Origin: Klebsiella pneumoniae
Lineage (GTDB): Bacteria > Myxococcota_A > UBA9042
DNA: 42,975 bases
Assembly (NCBI GenBank): GCA_945889325.1
Contig: CAMDBH010000025.1
Location: 1-42,975 of the forward strand
Direction: 5' to 3'
Of the stretch, positions 24,309 through 33,728 are shown piece after piece; the stretch's first letter is position 1, and each line of letters opens with the position of its first letter. The translations under genes were made by a program, and so were the position numbers. The notes under the pieces were generated by a model. It was not told the DNA's origin. It ran no database searches and saw only the letters and a list, made by a program, of their open reading frames with translations.

Positions 24309-25451
24309 ATGCGCTATTTAGCCCTCTTTCTTTGTATCACGCTGGCCAGCGGCTGTTTGTCCAACAGCTACGAACTTTCACGCGACGAATTGCTGCACCT
24401 GGCCGCGCAGCCCCCAGCCGAGCGCGGGCGGCATGTCAGGGCATTTCAACAGTTTTCTACGGCTGAAGACCCGCCTCCCGCGCCGGCTTGGGCGCCCGCT
24501 GGCCGCGAGGGCGGCGCGCCGGGCATGGCACCTGTGGTTCCGCCGGGCACGTATTACTATTCAATGCCGCCGTATTATTACGGTTGGGGTTCGCCGTACT
24601 ACGGACCTCGCGTAGCCGTTATCGGCGGATCGGATAGGACGTCGCGCGGCGGAGGTACAGTCGTTGACGGCAGTTCCCGCGCAGGATCAGCGGCTTCGGG
24701 CGTTTCCCACAGTTCCATGAGCGGTTCCAAAGGCGGTGAAGCGCTAGTAGCCGCCGCGTTAGCCGCGGTAGTTATTGGCATCGTGTTGGCGTTCAGCGAG
24801 GGCGCGCGCTACGACGGCGTCGTGGCGGTGCACCCGCACCATCCGGTGCATTTGCGCACGGAATCTGGGTTTCAGCTCGTGCATCTGGATGAATTAACAG
24901 CAGAACAGATAGGGCCGCGCACCTATGGCGTCTTGGTCGGCAATGAAGGCGCCGGACTCTGGCACCGCGGTCGCGGGCCGCTGAGCCGCGAGGGTGGCAG
25001 CTACCAATTCGGCTACGGCAATTATGACGTCAAGCTCGACAAAAACACGATCGTCAGCGGCAGCGGGGTCCACCTCAACATTGGCTATTTTCCCACACAA
25101 TACAATGGCATACTGTGGACTGGACAGGTCATTCATTCCAGCAACTTCTTCAACGGCGGCGATTTCTTTTCCATCCGCACGGGCGTTGAAGCGCACTGGA
25201 TGCCCATCGGATTATGGCGTTTGCATTTAGGTGGTTATGGCGCGGCTGGCTTTGACGTGATCAGTTCGGGCGGCGGCGACTTGCCCAAGGTCGATCGCAC
25301 CTCGCCATTTGCAGGGTTTGGCGGCATGGCCGAATTTGAGCTGAACACACGGCTGGGGTTTGTTTTTCGCTACGGCGAGACGTGGGAACCCGGCATGCCG
25401 GATAACCAGCGATTTTTGCCGCAGTATCACTTCGGACTAAACGTCTATTGA
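24309..25451 (+). CDS. Outer-envelope lipoprotein, unknown function
   Basis: ATG 24309 is preceded by AAGGGAG. The 380-aa product has a lipoprotein signal (LALFLCITLASGC, lipobox ASGC). A Pro/Tyr/Gly-rich segment (PPGTYYYSMPPYYYGWG) and a Ser/Gly-rich stretch follow. Next comes a hydrophobic span of about 20 residues (GGEALVAAALAAVVIGIVLAF). The ~200-residue C-terminal part is rich in alternating aromatic and Gly residues and ends in FGLNVY, suggesting a small outer-membrane beta-barrel or a beta-sandwich. I do not recognise a named family. It is divergent to the PPDK regulator and converges on the Ser/Thr kinase gene. Confidence 0.7.
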   Translation: MRYLALFLCITLASGCLSNSYELSRDELLHLAAQPPAERGRHVRAFQQFSTAEDPPPAPAWAPAGREGGAPGMAPVVPPGTYYYSMPPYYYGWGSPYYGPRVAVIGGSDRTSRGGGTVVDGSSRAGSAASGVSHSSMSGSKGGEALVAAALAAVVIGIVLAFSEGARYDGVVAVHPHHPVHLRTESGFQLVHLDELTAEQIGPRTYGVLVGNEGAGLWHRGRGPLSREGGSYQFGYGNYDVKLDKNTIVSGSGVHLNIGYFPTQYNGILWTGQVIHSSNFFNGGDFFSIRTGVEAHWMPIGLWRLHLGGYGAAGFDVISSGGGDLPKVDRTSPFAGFGGMAEFELNTRLGFVFRYGETWEPGMPDNQRFLPQYHFGLNVY

Positions 25452-25468
25452 CGCGGCAGACGAAAGCG

Positions 25469-27205
25469 CTACCGGCCACGTCCGCGTTCGACCGGGCCGC
25501 GGCGTTCGGATTCGCGGCCGCGCGGCTGCACTTGCCCGCGACCGCGATCCGCACCGCGTCCGCGCGGCGCGACGTGATCTGGTGCGTGATGAATCACCGG
25601 ATGCGCGGCTGGATGGGGCGCTGACGGCGGCGAATCGGTCGGCACAGCTTGAACTTGTGGCGCGATGTCAATCGCTGGCGCTGCTGCAACATCGCTCGAT
25701 AACTCCTGAATTTCTTGAGGGAGTGTGTCCATCGTTGCTGGCACATCCGGCGCAGTCAAATCCATCGCAGCGCCGGCGTCTACCAGCAGATTTGCGGCGA
25801 TATTTGCAACAACCACAATATCTGCAGGAGCTTGCACGTCGGGCAGGGCACCCGCATCCACAACGACCGGTGGTGCCAAAGCAACTGCTATTGGTGCCAC
25901 CACAGCGACCGAATCGTCCGCCTTTTTTGCTTCCGCCGCGCCAAACAAACCGAAATACCATGCAACCACGACGCCGCCGCCGACCAAGACGGTGACCAGA
26001 AGCGCCAGAAAAACCCAGATCGCCACCGGCATCTTCGGCTTGTCTGGCACGATCGCGTCTTTGCCGGATTCGGTGGAATCGCGCAGCGGTTGCAGCGTTG
26101 GTCGCACGGGTGACAGGCTCGGCGCCGCGATGGTGTCCGAATCGATCAGATCGGCCGGCCCGCTCGGAGGGGCCTGAAGCGGTGGCACATTTGGCGCATA
26201 GGCCTTGGTCGCCGCAATCTTTGGCGGCAGGGCCGCCGCCACAGCATGACACTGCTCAAGGGCTTGCCGCATCGCCGCGGCATCTGCAAAACGATCTTCG
26301 GGTTTCTTTGCCAGTGCTCGTTCGACAACCGCTGCAAATTCATGGGTGACATTGCAGGTGGCCAACGTGCGCAGATCGGGGGGCGGCTGGCTCATGTGCT
26401 GCATCATCATGGCGTACGACGATTCGGCTTGAAACGGCAACTCACCAGAAATACAGCCGAAAAGAATCACGCCCAAGGCGTACAGGTCGGCGCGCGCGTC
26501 GACATTGCTGCCCATGATCTGTTCTGGCGACATGTAAGAAGGCGTACCCAAAGAGGTTCCCGTGCGAGTCAAATGCGTATCGGCCATTTTTGCGATGCCG
26601 AAATCCAGAACTTTCACCACGATTTCACCGCTGCCGTCGGCGCCACCGCCCATGTCGTGCAGAAAAATATTGGCCGGCTTGAGGTCGCGGTGAACAAGGC
26701 CGATTCGGTGGGCTTCAGCCAACGAGCGCAGAATGTCGATCGCGATTTTCACGATCTCGTCTTGCGGCATGCGCTCGCCTTTTTGCAGCAAACGGTACTG
26801 ATGTTCAGCCAGTGTTTCGCCCTTGAGCGCTTCCATGGCCAAAAAATAGGTGCCATCGTCGGCCTGACCAAAATCAAAAACGCGAATTGTATTGGGATGC
26901 TGCAAGCTCGCTGTCAGCTTGGCCTCATTGAAAAAGCGCCGTACAGATGAAAGATCTGTCACCGCATCCAGCAGCAAGGTCTTTATCGCAACATTTTGTG
27001 CAGTTCCAGTATGTTGGGCCGAATACACCGCCCCCATGCCGCCGCGCCCCAAAATGCCGGTGATGCGGTAGCGACTGGCGAATACCGTGCCGCTAGCCAG
27101 ATTGCCTTCGGGCGGTTTGAGGCCCTGAACAATCGTGGCCATGCCATCTTTTGGACAGTGAATTTCTGGTGTTTGTTCGCCACATTGTAGGCAGGTGCGG
27201 GTCAT
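25469..27205 (-). CDS. Membrane Ser/Thr protein kinase with N-terminal zinc-ribbon-like motif and RG-rich tail
   Basis: ATG 27205 has GGAG 7 nt upstream; a longer frame to 27280 lacks this. The 578-aa protein begins with CLQCGE...HCPKDG, a likely zinc ribbon. It continues with a eukaryote-type kinase domain: LGRGGMGAVY, VAIK (K75), HRDLKPAN (catalytic D174), DFG (D201), GTPSYMSPEQ and DLYALGVILF. About residues 400-430 form one transmembrane helix (VAIWVFLALLVTVLVGGG). The external part is Ala/Val/Asp/Pro-rich and ends in an Arg/Gly/Glu-rich tail (RGRGADRGRGQVQPRGRE). No PASTA or TPR sensor is seen. Targets are unknown. Confidence 0.9.
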   Translation of the reverse strand: MTRTCLQCGEQTPEIHCPKDGMATIVQGLKPPEGNLASGTVFASRYRITGILGRGGMGAVYSAQHTGTAQNVAIKTLLLDAVTDLSSVRRFFNEAKLTASLQHPNTIRVFDFGQADDGTYFLAMEALKGETLAEHQYRLLQKGERMPQDEIVKIAIDILRSLAEAHRIGLVHRDLKPANIFLHDMGGGADGSGEIVVKVLDFGIAKMADTHLTRTGTSLGTPSYMSPEQIMGSNVDARADLYALGVILFGCISGELPFQAESSYAMMMQHMSQPPPDLRTLATCNVTHEFAAVVERALAKKPEDRFADAAAMRQALEQCHAVAAALPPKIAATKAYAPNVPPLQAPPSGPADLIDSDTIAAPSLSPVRPTLQPLRDSTESGKDAIVPDKPKMPVAIWVFLALLVTVLVGGGVVVAWYFGLFGAAEAKKADDSVAVVAPIAVALAPPVVVDAGALPDVQAPADIVVVANIAANLLVDAGAAMDLTAPDVPATMDTLPQEIQELSSDVAAAPAIDIAPQVQAVPTDSPPSAPHPAAHPVIHHAPDHVAPRGRGADRGRGQVQPRGRESERRGPVERGRGR

Positions 27206-27328
27206 GCGAGGGCTCCGCGCGCCAAGTCGGCCGCGACCGCGCAGTGTAGCACAAGTCTTGCGGAGACAAGCCGAGCGCACTGTGGTACACTGTCGCCCCC
27301 GCGCCGCTGCGGCGGAAAAAGGAACATC

Positions 27329-27961
27329 ATGAAAACCCGCATTGTTTCTAGTGTATTTCTCATCGTTTGTGGCAATGCCTGCACCGAAGTCAATTCGGCG
27401 CCGGCCAAACAGGTCGCTCCGGCGGCAGTGGTCGCGGCCAAAGGCGCCGCAATAGGCACGGCCGAAGGCGCTGTTTGCAAAGGCGGTGAAGGCTGTTGCG
27501 CACCGCTCGATCCCAACGCCGTGCCCAACGGCGCAGCCGCATTGGCCGTCGCTGGCACAAAATACGGGGCCGGCGTCACCGTTGCCGAAGTCGTGCCAGT
27601 CTCAAAAATCCTAGCGAATCCCGATGAATACGCCGGCAAGCGCGTGCGGGTGGAAGGCAAAGTCGCCGACGTCTGCCAAATGCGCGGCTGCTGGTTTGAA
27701 ATGGAGAGCGACAAACCGGCGGAAACCATCAAATTCAAAGTCACCGACGGTGTCATGACGTTTCCAACCACGGCCAAGGGCAAATACGCGGTGGCCGAGG
27801 GCATCGTCAAGAAGATGCCCCTAACCCTTGAGCAGACGATCAAAATGAAAGAGCACGAGGCGTTGGAACAAGGAAAACCCTTTGATCCCGCTTCCGTGAA
27901 AGAGCCAACGACGATGATTCGCTTGGACGGCGTTGGCGCGGTCATTCGCGATCAAAAGTAA
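27329..27961 (+). CDS. DUF4920 secreted or lipo-protein
   Basis: The 210-aa product has a signal peptide (MKTRIVSSVFLIVCGNAC); a lipobox is imperfect (GNAC), so lipidation is uncertain. After an Ala/Val/Lys-rich linker with a GCC pair, residues ~85-200 match the DUF4920 pattern: YGAGVTVAEVVPVSKILANPDEYAGKRVRVEGKV in parts, then VCQMRGCWFEM, with a likely paired cysteine site, and a beta-rich C-terminus. DUF4920 proteins are periplasmic OB-fold-like proteins of unknown role. AAGGA lies 6 nt before ATG. It is divergent to the kinase gene. Confidence 0.8.
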   Translation: MKTRIVSSVFLIVCGNACTEVNSAPAKQVAPAAVVAAKGAAIGTAEGAVCKGGEGCCAPLDPNAVPNGAAALAVAGTKYGAGVTVAEVVPVSKILANPDEYAGKRVRVEGKVADVCQMRGCWFEMESDKPAETIKFKVTDGVMTFPTTAKGKYAVAEGIVKKMPLTLEQTIKMKEHEALEQGKPFDPASVKEPTTMIRLDGVGAVIRDQK

Positions 27962-28026
27962 GCGGCCAAATGCGCAAGATCTGAGATCGCGCGGAATACT
28001 TTGCCAAAATCATTAGGAAATAGCCG

Positions 28027-28872
28027 ATGTTCCAACACAACACCTTACAGGGTCATGTCATTTTCATCACAGGGGGCGGAACCGGCCTGGGCCGCGCCAT
28101 GGCCGAGACCTTCGCGCGCTTGGGCGCCAAGGTTGGAGTCGTCGGCAGGCGCTTGGAACCCTTACAAGAAACCGTTGCCGCGATTCACGCCGCCGGTGGT
28201 GAGGCGGGGTGGGCGCAGTGCGACGTGCGCCAGCCAGCCAGCGTTGCGGCCGCGGTCGATGCGATCGAAGGCGAACTCGGCTCGGTCACCGATTTGGTCA
28301 ACAATGCCGCGGGCAATTTTCTTTCGGCGACGGAAGACTTGTCGGCCAATGCCTTCAACGCCGTGGTCCAAATCGTCCTCAACGGCACTTTCCACGTCAC
28401 CAGTTGCGTCGGCAAACGCTGGATCGAGCGCGGCACCAAGGGCAATATCTTATCGATCGTCACCACTTACGCATGGACCGGATCGGCGTTCGTTGTGCCT
28501 AGCGCCTGCGCAAAGGCGGGCGTTTTGGCGATGACCAAATCGCTGGCTTTGGAATGGGCGACGTATGGCATTCGCTGCAACGCCATCGCACCCGGTCCGT
28601 TTCCGACCGAGGGCGCGTTCGGCAAACTGATGCCGCCCGAAATGGAAGAAGAAGCGCTCAAGCAGATTCCGCTGGCGCGGTTTGGCGATCCGCAGGAATT
28701 GGCCAACTTGGCGACCTACATGCTCAGCCCGTTGGCGGCGTACATGACCGGTGAGTGTGTGGTGTTGGACGGTGGCGAAGTGCTCAAAAGCGGGCAGGAA
28801 TTTGGCCGCTTCACCAATTATCCGCGGCAAGATGTCAAAGATCTGATGGCGCTGATGCGCATGGCCAAGTGA
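28027..28872 (+). CDS. SDR oxidoreductase, 2,4-dienoyl-CoA reductase type
   Basis: This 281-aa short-chain dehydrogenase has the NAD(P) motif TGGGTGLGRAMA, NNAAGNFL and a GPFPTEGAFGKL segment. These three together are characteristic of the DECR/peroxisomal trans-2-enoyl-CoA subfamily, which removes extra double bonds during unsaturated fatty-acid oxidation. The usual YxxxK active-site Tyr is replaced (PSACAKAG), as in DECR-like members, while the Lys remains. AGGA lies 8 nt upstream of ATG. No beta-oxidation neighbours are visible. General SDR activity on another acyl-CoA cannot be excluded. Confidence 0.85.
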   Translation: MFQHNTLQGHVIFITGGGTGLGRAMAETFARLGAKVGVVGRRLEPLQETVAAIHAAGGEAGWAQCDVRQPASVAAAVDAIEGELGSVTDLVNNAAGNFLSATEDLSANAFNAVVQIVLNGTFHVTSCVGKRWIERGTKGNILSIVTTYAWTGSAFVVPSACAKAGVLAMTKSLALEWATYGIRCNAIAPGPFPTEGAFGKLMPPEMEEEALKQIPLARFGDPQELANLATYMLSPLAAYMTGECVVLDGGEVLKSGQEFGRFTNYPRQDVKDLMALMRMAK

Positions 28873-28895
28873 ATGGCAGACGCGCTAAAGGCCCG

Positions 28896-30422
28896 ATGAA
28901 ACTATTTTCATTTCTCGTTTCCGTCGTCTTGGTGCTTCCTTCGTGTGGCCTCACGCCCGTTGAAATTCACGCCGATGACGCCGGACCGGTCGCGGACGCG
29001 GCCGAGATCCTGCAAGATACCGCGGTCATCGAGGTCGACCTCGGCGTGCCTGATCTGGCTGTTGCCGAGGTGGCCGCAGTTGAGGTCGATTCGAGCGAAA
29101 TAGCCATTGCTGACAGCGGAGCCAATTGCGATCCGAACTGCTCAGCGTGGCAAAGCTGCCAGAACAACAAGTGTATCGCCAAAGTCTGCAAGGCCGACAG
29201 TGAGTGCAACGACGTCCCCGTGACCGAAACGCACTATTGCTACCACGGCAAATGCGCTGCGTTTCAGTGCAGCAAGGACAGCGACTGCGCGGGCGGCAGC
29301 AAGTGCAACACCTTCACCTATCTATGCTATCTGCTTCCAACCGGCTGCACCAGCGATTTCGCTTGCAACGACAAGGACGATTGCACGGACGACATGTGCG
29401 ACTTCAAAACCGGCCAGTGCAGCCATAAGTTGAGCAACGGCTGCTGCAAGATCGATGGCGATTGCAACGACAACATCGCATGTACGATAGACAAATGCGT
29501 TGGCGGCGTCTGCGCATGGACCGCCGTGCCCAAATGTTGCACAAGCGACCTTGAGTGCGGCGACGGCAATCCTTGCACCGGTGACAGTTGCAGCGGCGGC
29601 AGTTGCGCGTTCAGCAACGTCGGCAATTGTTGCAATAAAAATGGCCAGTGCGACGATTTGGATGACCTCACCCTCGATTTGTGCAGCGCCAATAAATGCA
29701 TTCACCAATGGGAAGGCTTGCCGACAAAATGCATTCAAAGTTCTGATTGCAAAGGCAATACCTGTCTGCTAGGCTCTTGCATCGGCGGCAACTGCGGTTA
29801 CAGCAAAGGCGGCACTTGTTGCGGCAGCGATAGCGATTGTTTCAAAGATTTGAGTTGCTTTGTCGATACTTGCAGCGCTGCGGTGTGCAGCCACAAGGCC
29901 GTGAGCGGCAGCGGCACCCACATTTGGTACAGATTCGACAAGGGCCTGAATGGTTGGATCGTGCAAAAAGACAGTCCTCTCGTGTACTTCCACAACAGCA
30001 AAACCGCCACCAGTGGCATGTCGTTGCGCTACGGCGTGCCCGACAAGGTCAGCTTTGAGAGCGGCACCGCCAACAAAGGCAGCGCGTTGAGCCCCGCATT
30101 CACGATGCCGAAGGGCAAATCGACGCTGAAATTCTGGGTCTTTCTCGACGTTGAGCCCGGCTTCAGCGTGCACCAATGCGGGGTCGACGTGGTCGACGCA
30201 GTCAGTGGCGCCGTGCTCGCGAGCATCTGGAATAAGAACAAGGATTTGAACGGCGGCACCACCGGCCAAGCGTGGAAACCCGTGACCGCCGATGTCAGCG
30301 CTTTTGCAGGTAAACAGGTGAAGCTAAAGGCTTGGTTTGACTCCAAGCTGTACGACACGTCCAACAAGGAGAAGGTCGGCTTTGTGGTCGACGAACTGGA
30401 GATCGGCGGCGACTGCCCGTAG
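28896..30422 (+). CDS. Cys-rich repeat lipoprotein with C-terminal jelly-roll-like domain
   Basis: ATG 28896 (MKLFSFLVSVVLVLPSC) gives a lipoprotein signal peptide and has AAAGG upstream; the frame extends back to 28755 but that part overlaps the SDR gene. The 508-aa protein has an Asp/Val/Ala-rich linker. A region of roughly 250 residues follows with dozens of cysteines in repeats like C..D.DC.D...CT.D.C..G.C, a pattern common in myxobacterial surface proteins. The last ~150 residues (WYRFDKGLNGW..., SALSPAFTMPKGKSTLKFWVF..., GFVVDELEIGGDC) look like a MAM- or carbohydrate-binding-type beta-sandwich. Probably a surface adhesion or recognition protein. It ends 3 nt before the convergent response-regulator gene. 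Confidence 0.8.
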   Translation: MKLFSFLVSVVLVLPSCGLTPVEIHADDAGPVADAAEILQDTAVIEVDLGVPDLAVAEVAAVEVDSSEIAIADSGANCDPNCSAWQSCQNNKCIAKVCKADSECNDVPVTETHYCYHGKCAAFQCSKDSDCAGGSKCNTFTYLCYLLPTGCTSDFACNDKDDCTDDMCDFKTGQCSHKLSNGCCKIDGDCNDNIACTIDKCVGGVCAWTAVPKCCTSDLECGDGNPCTGDSCSGGSCAFSNVGNCCNKNGQCDDLDDLTLDLCSANKCIHQWEGLPTKCIQSSDCKGNTCLLGSCIGGNCGYSKGGTCCGSDSDCFKDLSCFVDTCSAAVCSHKAVSGSGTHIWYRFDKGLNGWIVQKDSPLVYFHNSKTATSGMSLRYGVPDKVSFESGTANKGSALSPAFTMPKGKSTLKFWVFLDVEPGFSVHQCGVDVVDAVSGAVLASIWNKNKDLNGGTTGQAWKPVTADVSAFAGKQVKLKAWFDSKLYDTSNKEKVGFVVDELEIGGDCP

Positions 30423-30425
30423 CCG

Positions 30426-30797
30426 CTATTTTTGGGCTGTCAAGCGCTCAATTTTGGCGAGAAGTCCTGCTATCTCAATAGGCTTGCTCACATAACCGTC
30501 GCAGCCCGCGGCCAGCGCGCGCTGCTCGTCGCCCTTCATCGCGTAAGCTGTTACGGCAATGATCGGCAATCCCATTGTATCTATGCGTGTTTTCAGGATG
30601 GAAGCGAGTTCAAAACCGCTGGTTCCCGGCATCTGCAAGTCCATGAGAATGATGTCGGGCACGGCGTCCGCGAGCAATTCGAGCGCCTGATGCGCACTTA
30701 CCGCTGGCCTCACCAAGTAGCCGTGGGCGCGCAGCGAAAATGCCAGCATTTTCAGATTCAGCGCATTGTCGTCGATCAGGAGTACTGTCACAGCCAT
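30426..30797 (-). CDS. Single-domain response regulator
   Basis: ATG 30797 (MAVTVLLIDDN) is the natural CheY-like start; a longer frame overlaps the upstream kinase gene. The 123-aa product has the acidic pair in LLIDD, phosphoacceptor D53 in ILMDLQMPG, Thr in AVTAY and Lys in SKP, so it is a complete receiver without output domain. It lies 16 nt downstream of the hybrid histidine kinase and presumably takes part in its phosphorelay, as a DivK- or CheY-like shuttle. Confidence 0.92.
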   Translation of the reverse strand: MAVTVLLIDDNALNLKMLAFSLRAHGYLVRPAVSAHQALELLADAVPDIILMDLQMPGTSGFELASILKTRIDTMGLPIIAVTAYAMKGDEQRALAAGCDGYVSKPIEIAGLLAKIERLTAQK

Positions 30798-30813
30798 TTC
30801 GAGGGGGCTCCAT

Positions 30814-33699
30814 CTAGCTGGCGACGACGACCGCTGCGCCCAAAACACGCCGCAATTCCGTGACCAAAGCTGTGCCGTTGCCTTTGGTGACGATGGCTTG
30901 CGCCGAGCGGGCCAACAGCTGTCTTTCCCCGGCAGTCAGATCTTTGCTGGTCCAAATCAACACCGGCACCTGCCGATAGAGCGGTAGTTTGCGAAATTGT
31001 TCCAGAAATGCAAAACCATCCATGCTAGGCATCAGCAAGTCCAGCACCACCGCGTCTAACTTCAACTGGCGGAGATCGTCCAGCGCCGTCTGCGCATCCT
31101 GCCGACAAATCGACGCAATACCCAGATGGCCCAACGTAGCCTCCATCAGGCGCAGCGATTGGTTGTCGTCATCGATCACCAGCACACTACCCATGCCGGC
31201 AGCGACGGATTGCGGCAATATCCGGCGCAAAGCGACCAGGAGCGCCTCGGGTGAAATCGGTTTAGACAGCCAGTCTTGCACGGCGTAGGCGCGAACAGTC
31301 GCCGCGACGGTTTTTTCACCCTCCAGAGGTTCAGAAGCGACGCTCACCACCACAACTGGCGTATGTTGGTTGGGTCCGGCTTCGCGCCGCAGTGCCGTGA
31401 CCACGTCCAAGCCGCTGCCATCGGGCAGCAGCAAGTCCAAGGTGATCGCTTGGAAAAGTCGCTCTTGGGCCCGTTCCGAGGCCTGTGCGGCTGTCGCCGC
31501 GGTTTGCACGGACCAACCGGCTCGCGTCAACGTCTCGACCAACATGTTTTGGTCGCGCACGTCGTCCTCCACCACCAGAATCCAAGGCGCGTTCGCCGCG
31601 CTCGCCTGCACCGCCCGCATCTCCGGCAACGGCTGGCCCATGCGCGCCAAACGCGGCAAAACAGCATAGAATGTGCTGCCTTTGCCGAGTTCGCTTTCTA
31701 CGCCGACTGTGCCGCCTTGGGCTTCAACAAGGCGCCGGGTCAGCGCCAATCCGAGGCCGGTGCCGCCGTGCCGTTTGGCCTCTCCTGCTTCAAGCTGCTG
31801 AAATTCTACGAACAACCGGCCAATGTCCTCCTTCGCAATGCCAATACCGGTGTCGATGACTTCAATGCGAAACGCTGTGTGGCCGCTCTGCCGAATTTTG
31901 ACAGTGATCGTACCACCTTGCGGCGTAAATTTTAGCGCGTTGGACAAGTAGTTGTTCAAGATCTGCCCGAGGCGGACTGGATCCGTTTGCACCAAAAGCA
32001 AATCGGGATCAATTTCGGACGACAACGCGATCTGACGTTCGGCCGCATTTGCACGCAAAAGGTGAAGTACTTCAGTGACAGCCTGGTGCACGTCGACATC
32101 TTCCGGATGGAAATCGAGTTTGCCCGCCTCCACTTTTGCCAGATCGAGCACATCATTGATGAGTTGCAACAACCGCCAACCGCTCGCCACGATATCACCC
32201 AGAAATTCATTAAATTCCGGCGAGCCGTAGGGCACTTGGCCCGCGTGCAGCAGGGTGGCAAAGCCGATCACCGCGTTGAGGGGTGTGCGCAGTTCGTGAC
32301 TCATGTTGGCGAGAAATTCACTTTTGAGTCTGCTGGCTTGCAGCACGCTGCGGTTCTGCTCTTCCAACTTCAAGCTGTGCTCGCGCAGTTGTTCCAGTCG
32401 CCGGTGCTCCGTGGCATCGCGCATCGTGAGCACTACCGCATAAATTTCATCATTTTCCCCGCGCAATGGCCGCGCGCTGACGCGCAGCAACACCGTATCT
32501 GTCTGGCCCTCCTCCTGCACAACGATTGGCATATCCTCTATTGTTTCCCCGAGTAACGCCCGCGCGGTCGGCCTTTCATGCGGTTCCAGCGGCGTCACGC
32601 CATCCCCGTGAAATTGCACGGTATGCAACTTCGCGTTGGGCAGCCGCTCAATCCCGCGGAGCGAGGGCCCAGAGATCCGGTGTGCCGATTGGTTCAACAG
32701 CTCGTAACGTCCGTCGGGCGTGACGATCATCACACCTTCTTGCAGACTATTTAAAATGACTTGCAATTTATCGGCCTGCGCGCGAAATGCTGCCTCGCTC
32801 TGGCGCAGGAGGTGTTCCGTTTTGAAGCGATCTTCGATCTGCTGATGCAGTTCTGCGTTGGTGCTGCGCAAATCCGCCGTTCTGTCCGCGACGCGTTGCT
32901 CCATCTCCGCATGGGCGCGGCGCAATTCGTCCTCAGCCAACTTGCGTGTCGTGATGTCCAAGGAGATGCCGAGCAAGTACTTCGGTTCACCCAAGTCATT
33001 GTGAATAGGCACTTTTTGCGTGTGAAGCCAGCGTTCGCCGCGGCCCGTTTGGATCGGTTCCTCCGGTATATCTAAAATATCGGTACCCTGCAGCGTCTCA
33101 CGGTCGTGCGCGGTGAAGAAGTCGGCCTGGTCTTTTGGAAAAAAGTCGTAATCGTTTTTGCCGAGCAAGCGATCGCGGCTCATGCCGAGCAATTCCTCGC
33201 CAGCGCGGTTAAAGCGCTCAAAACGCAACTCACTCGCTTCCTTGACAAAGATCATCGCCGGCACGTGCTCGATGATCGATTCCAGGAACCGACTCACTTT
33301 GCGGGCTTCGCGTTCCGCTGTGACGTACGCGGTGCTGTCGCGCACCGTCACAATTCCGCCGACCACGACGCCGCTGCGGTTGCGCCACGGCCGGACGGTC
33401 GCGCACAGGTGTCGCCCTTCGCTGACCTGGTCGTTGCGCACGAACATCGCAAAGTCATCGATCGAAGTACCGCTCATCGCAAGAGAAAAGGGCAGTTGCG
33501 CCGTCGGCAATGGCGTGATCTCGTCCGATAGGAAAAGCCCATAGGTCGGCGACCACAGTTCGGGCGGTACCGGTGTCGGCCCAATGCCCAAGAGTTGCAT
33601 GGCAGGAGCGTTGACGTAGGCAAAACGCCCATTGGTCTCAACAGCGAAAATGCCGTCGCTGGTGGCCTCAAGTATCGCGCGCAGATTCGTATCGTCCAA
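30814..33699 (-). CDS. PAS-rich hybrid histidine kinase with two receiver domains
   Basis: The start is TTG 33699, supported by a strong GGAGG 5 nt upstream. The 961-aa protein has no membrane segment. The order is PAS (1-130), PAS (~140-265, ending in GISLDITTRKLAEDEL), a coiled-coil linker, PAS (~320-440), HisKA with H468 in SHELRTPLNAV, HATPase (LSNALKF, DTGIGI, GGTGLGLAL), receiver 1 with D755 in TLDLLLPDGSG and receiver 2 with D887 in VLDLLMPSMDG. It is a soluble sensor that probably responds to an intracellular cue. A single receiver is encoded immediately downstream and an ion-permease-like gene immediately upstream. No DNA-binding output is in the cluster. Confidence 0.94.
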   Translation of the reverse strand: MDDTNLRAILEATSDGIFAVETNGRFAYVNAPAMQLLGIGPTPVPPELWSPTYGLFLSDEITPLPTAQLPFSLAMSGTSIDDFAMFVRNDQVSEGRHLCATVRPWRNRSGVVVGGIVTVRDSTAYVTAEREARKVSRFLESIIEHVPAMIFVKEASELRFERFNRAGEELLGMSRDRLLGKNDYDFFPKDQADFFTAHDRETLQGTDILDIPEEPIQTGRGERWLHTQKVPIHNDLGEPKYLLGISLDITTRKLAEDELRRAHAEMEQRVADRTADLRSTNAELHQQIEDRFKTEHLLRQSEAAFRAQADKLQVILNSLQEGVMIVTPDGRYELLNQSAHRISGPSLRGIERLPNAKLHTVQFHGDGVTPLEPHERPTARALLGETIEDMPIVVQEEGQTDTVLLRVSARPLRGENDEIYAVVLTMRDATEHRRLEQLREHSLKLEEQNRSVLQASRLKSEFLANMSHELRTPLNAVIGFATLLHAGQVPYGSPEFNEFLGDIVASGWRLLQLINDVLDLAKVEAGKLDFHPEDVDVHQAVTEVLHLLRANAAERQIALSSEIDPDLLLVQTDPVRLGQILNNYLSNALKFTPQGGTITVKIRQSGHTAFRIEVIDTGIGIAKEDIGRLFVEFQQLEAGEAKRHGGTGLGLALTRRLVEAQGGTVGVESELGKGSTFYAVLPRLARMGQPLPEMRAVQASAANAPWILVVEDDVRDQNMLVETLTRAGWSVQTAATAAQASERAQERLFQAITLDLLLPDGSGLDVVTALRREAGPNQHTPVVVVSVASEPLEGEKTVAATVRAYAVQDWLSKPISPEALLVALRRILPQSVAAGMGSVLVIDDDNQSLRLMEATLGHLGIASICRQDAQTALDDLRQLKLDAVVLDLLMPSMDGFAFLEQFRKLPLYRQVPVLIWTSKDLTAGERQLLARSAQAIVTKGNGTALVTELRRVLGAAVVVAS

Positions 33700-33728
33700 A
33701 TCAGCCTCCGGGCTACCTCAAGGTGTTT

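Noticed and set aside
28755-28895. N-terminal extension of the Cys-rich lipoprotein
   Set aside because: It lies within the SDR gene, whereas ATG 28896 has a ribosome site and begins a perfect lipoprotein signal peptide.
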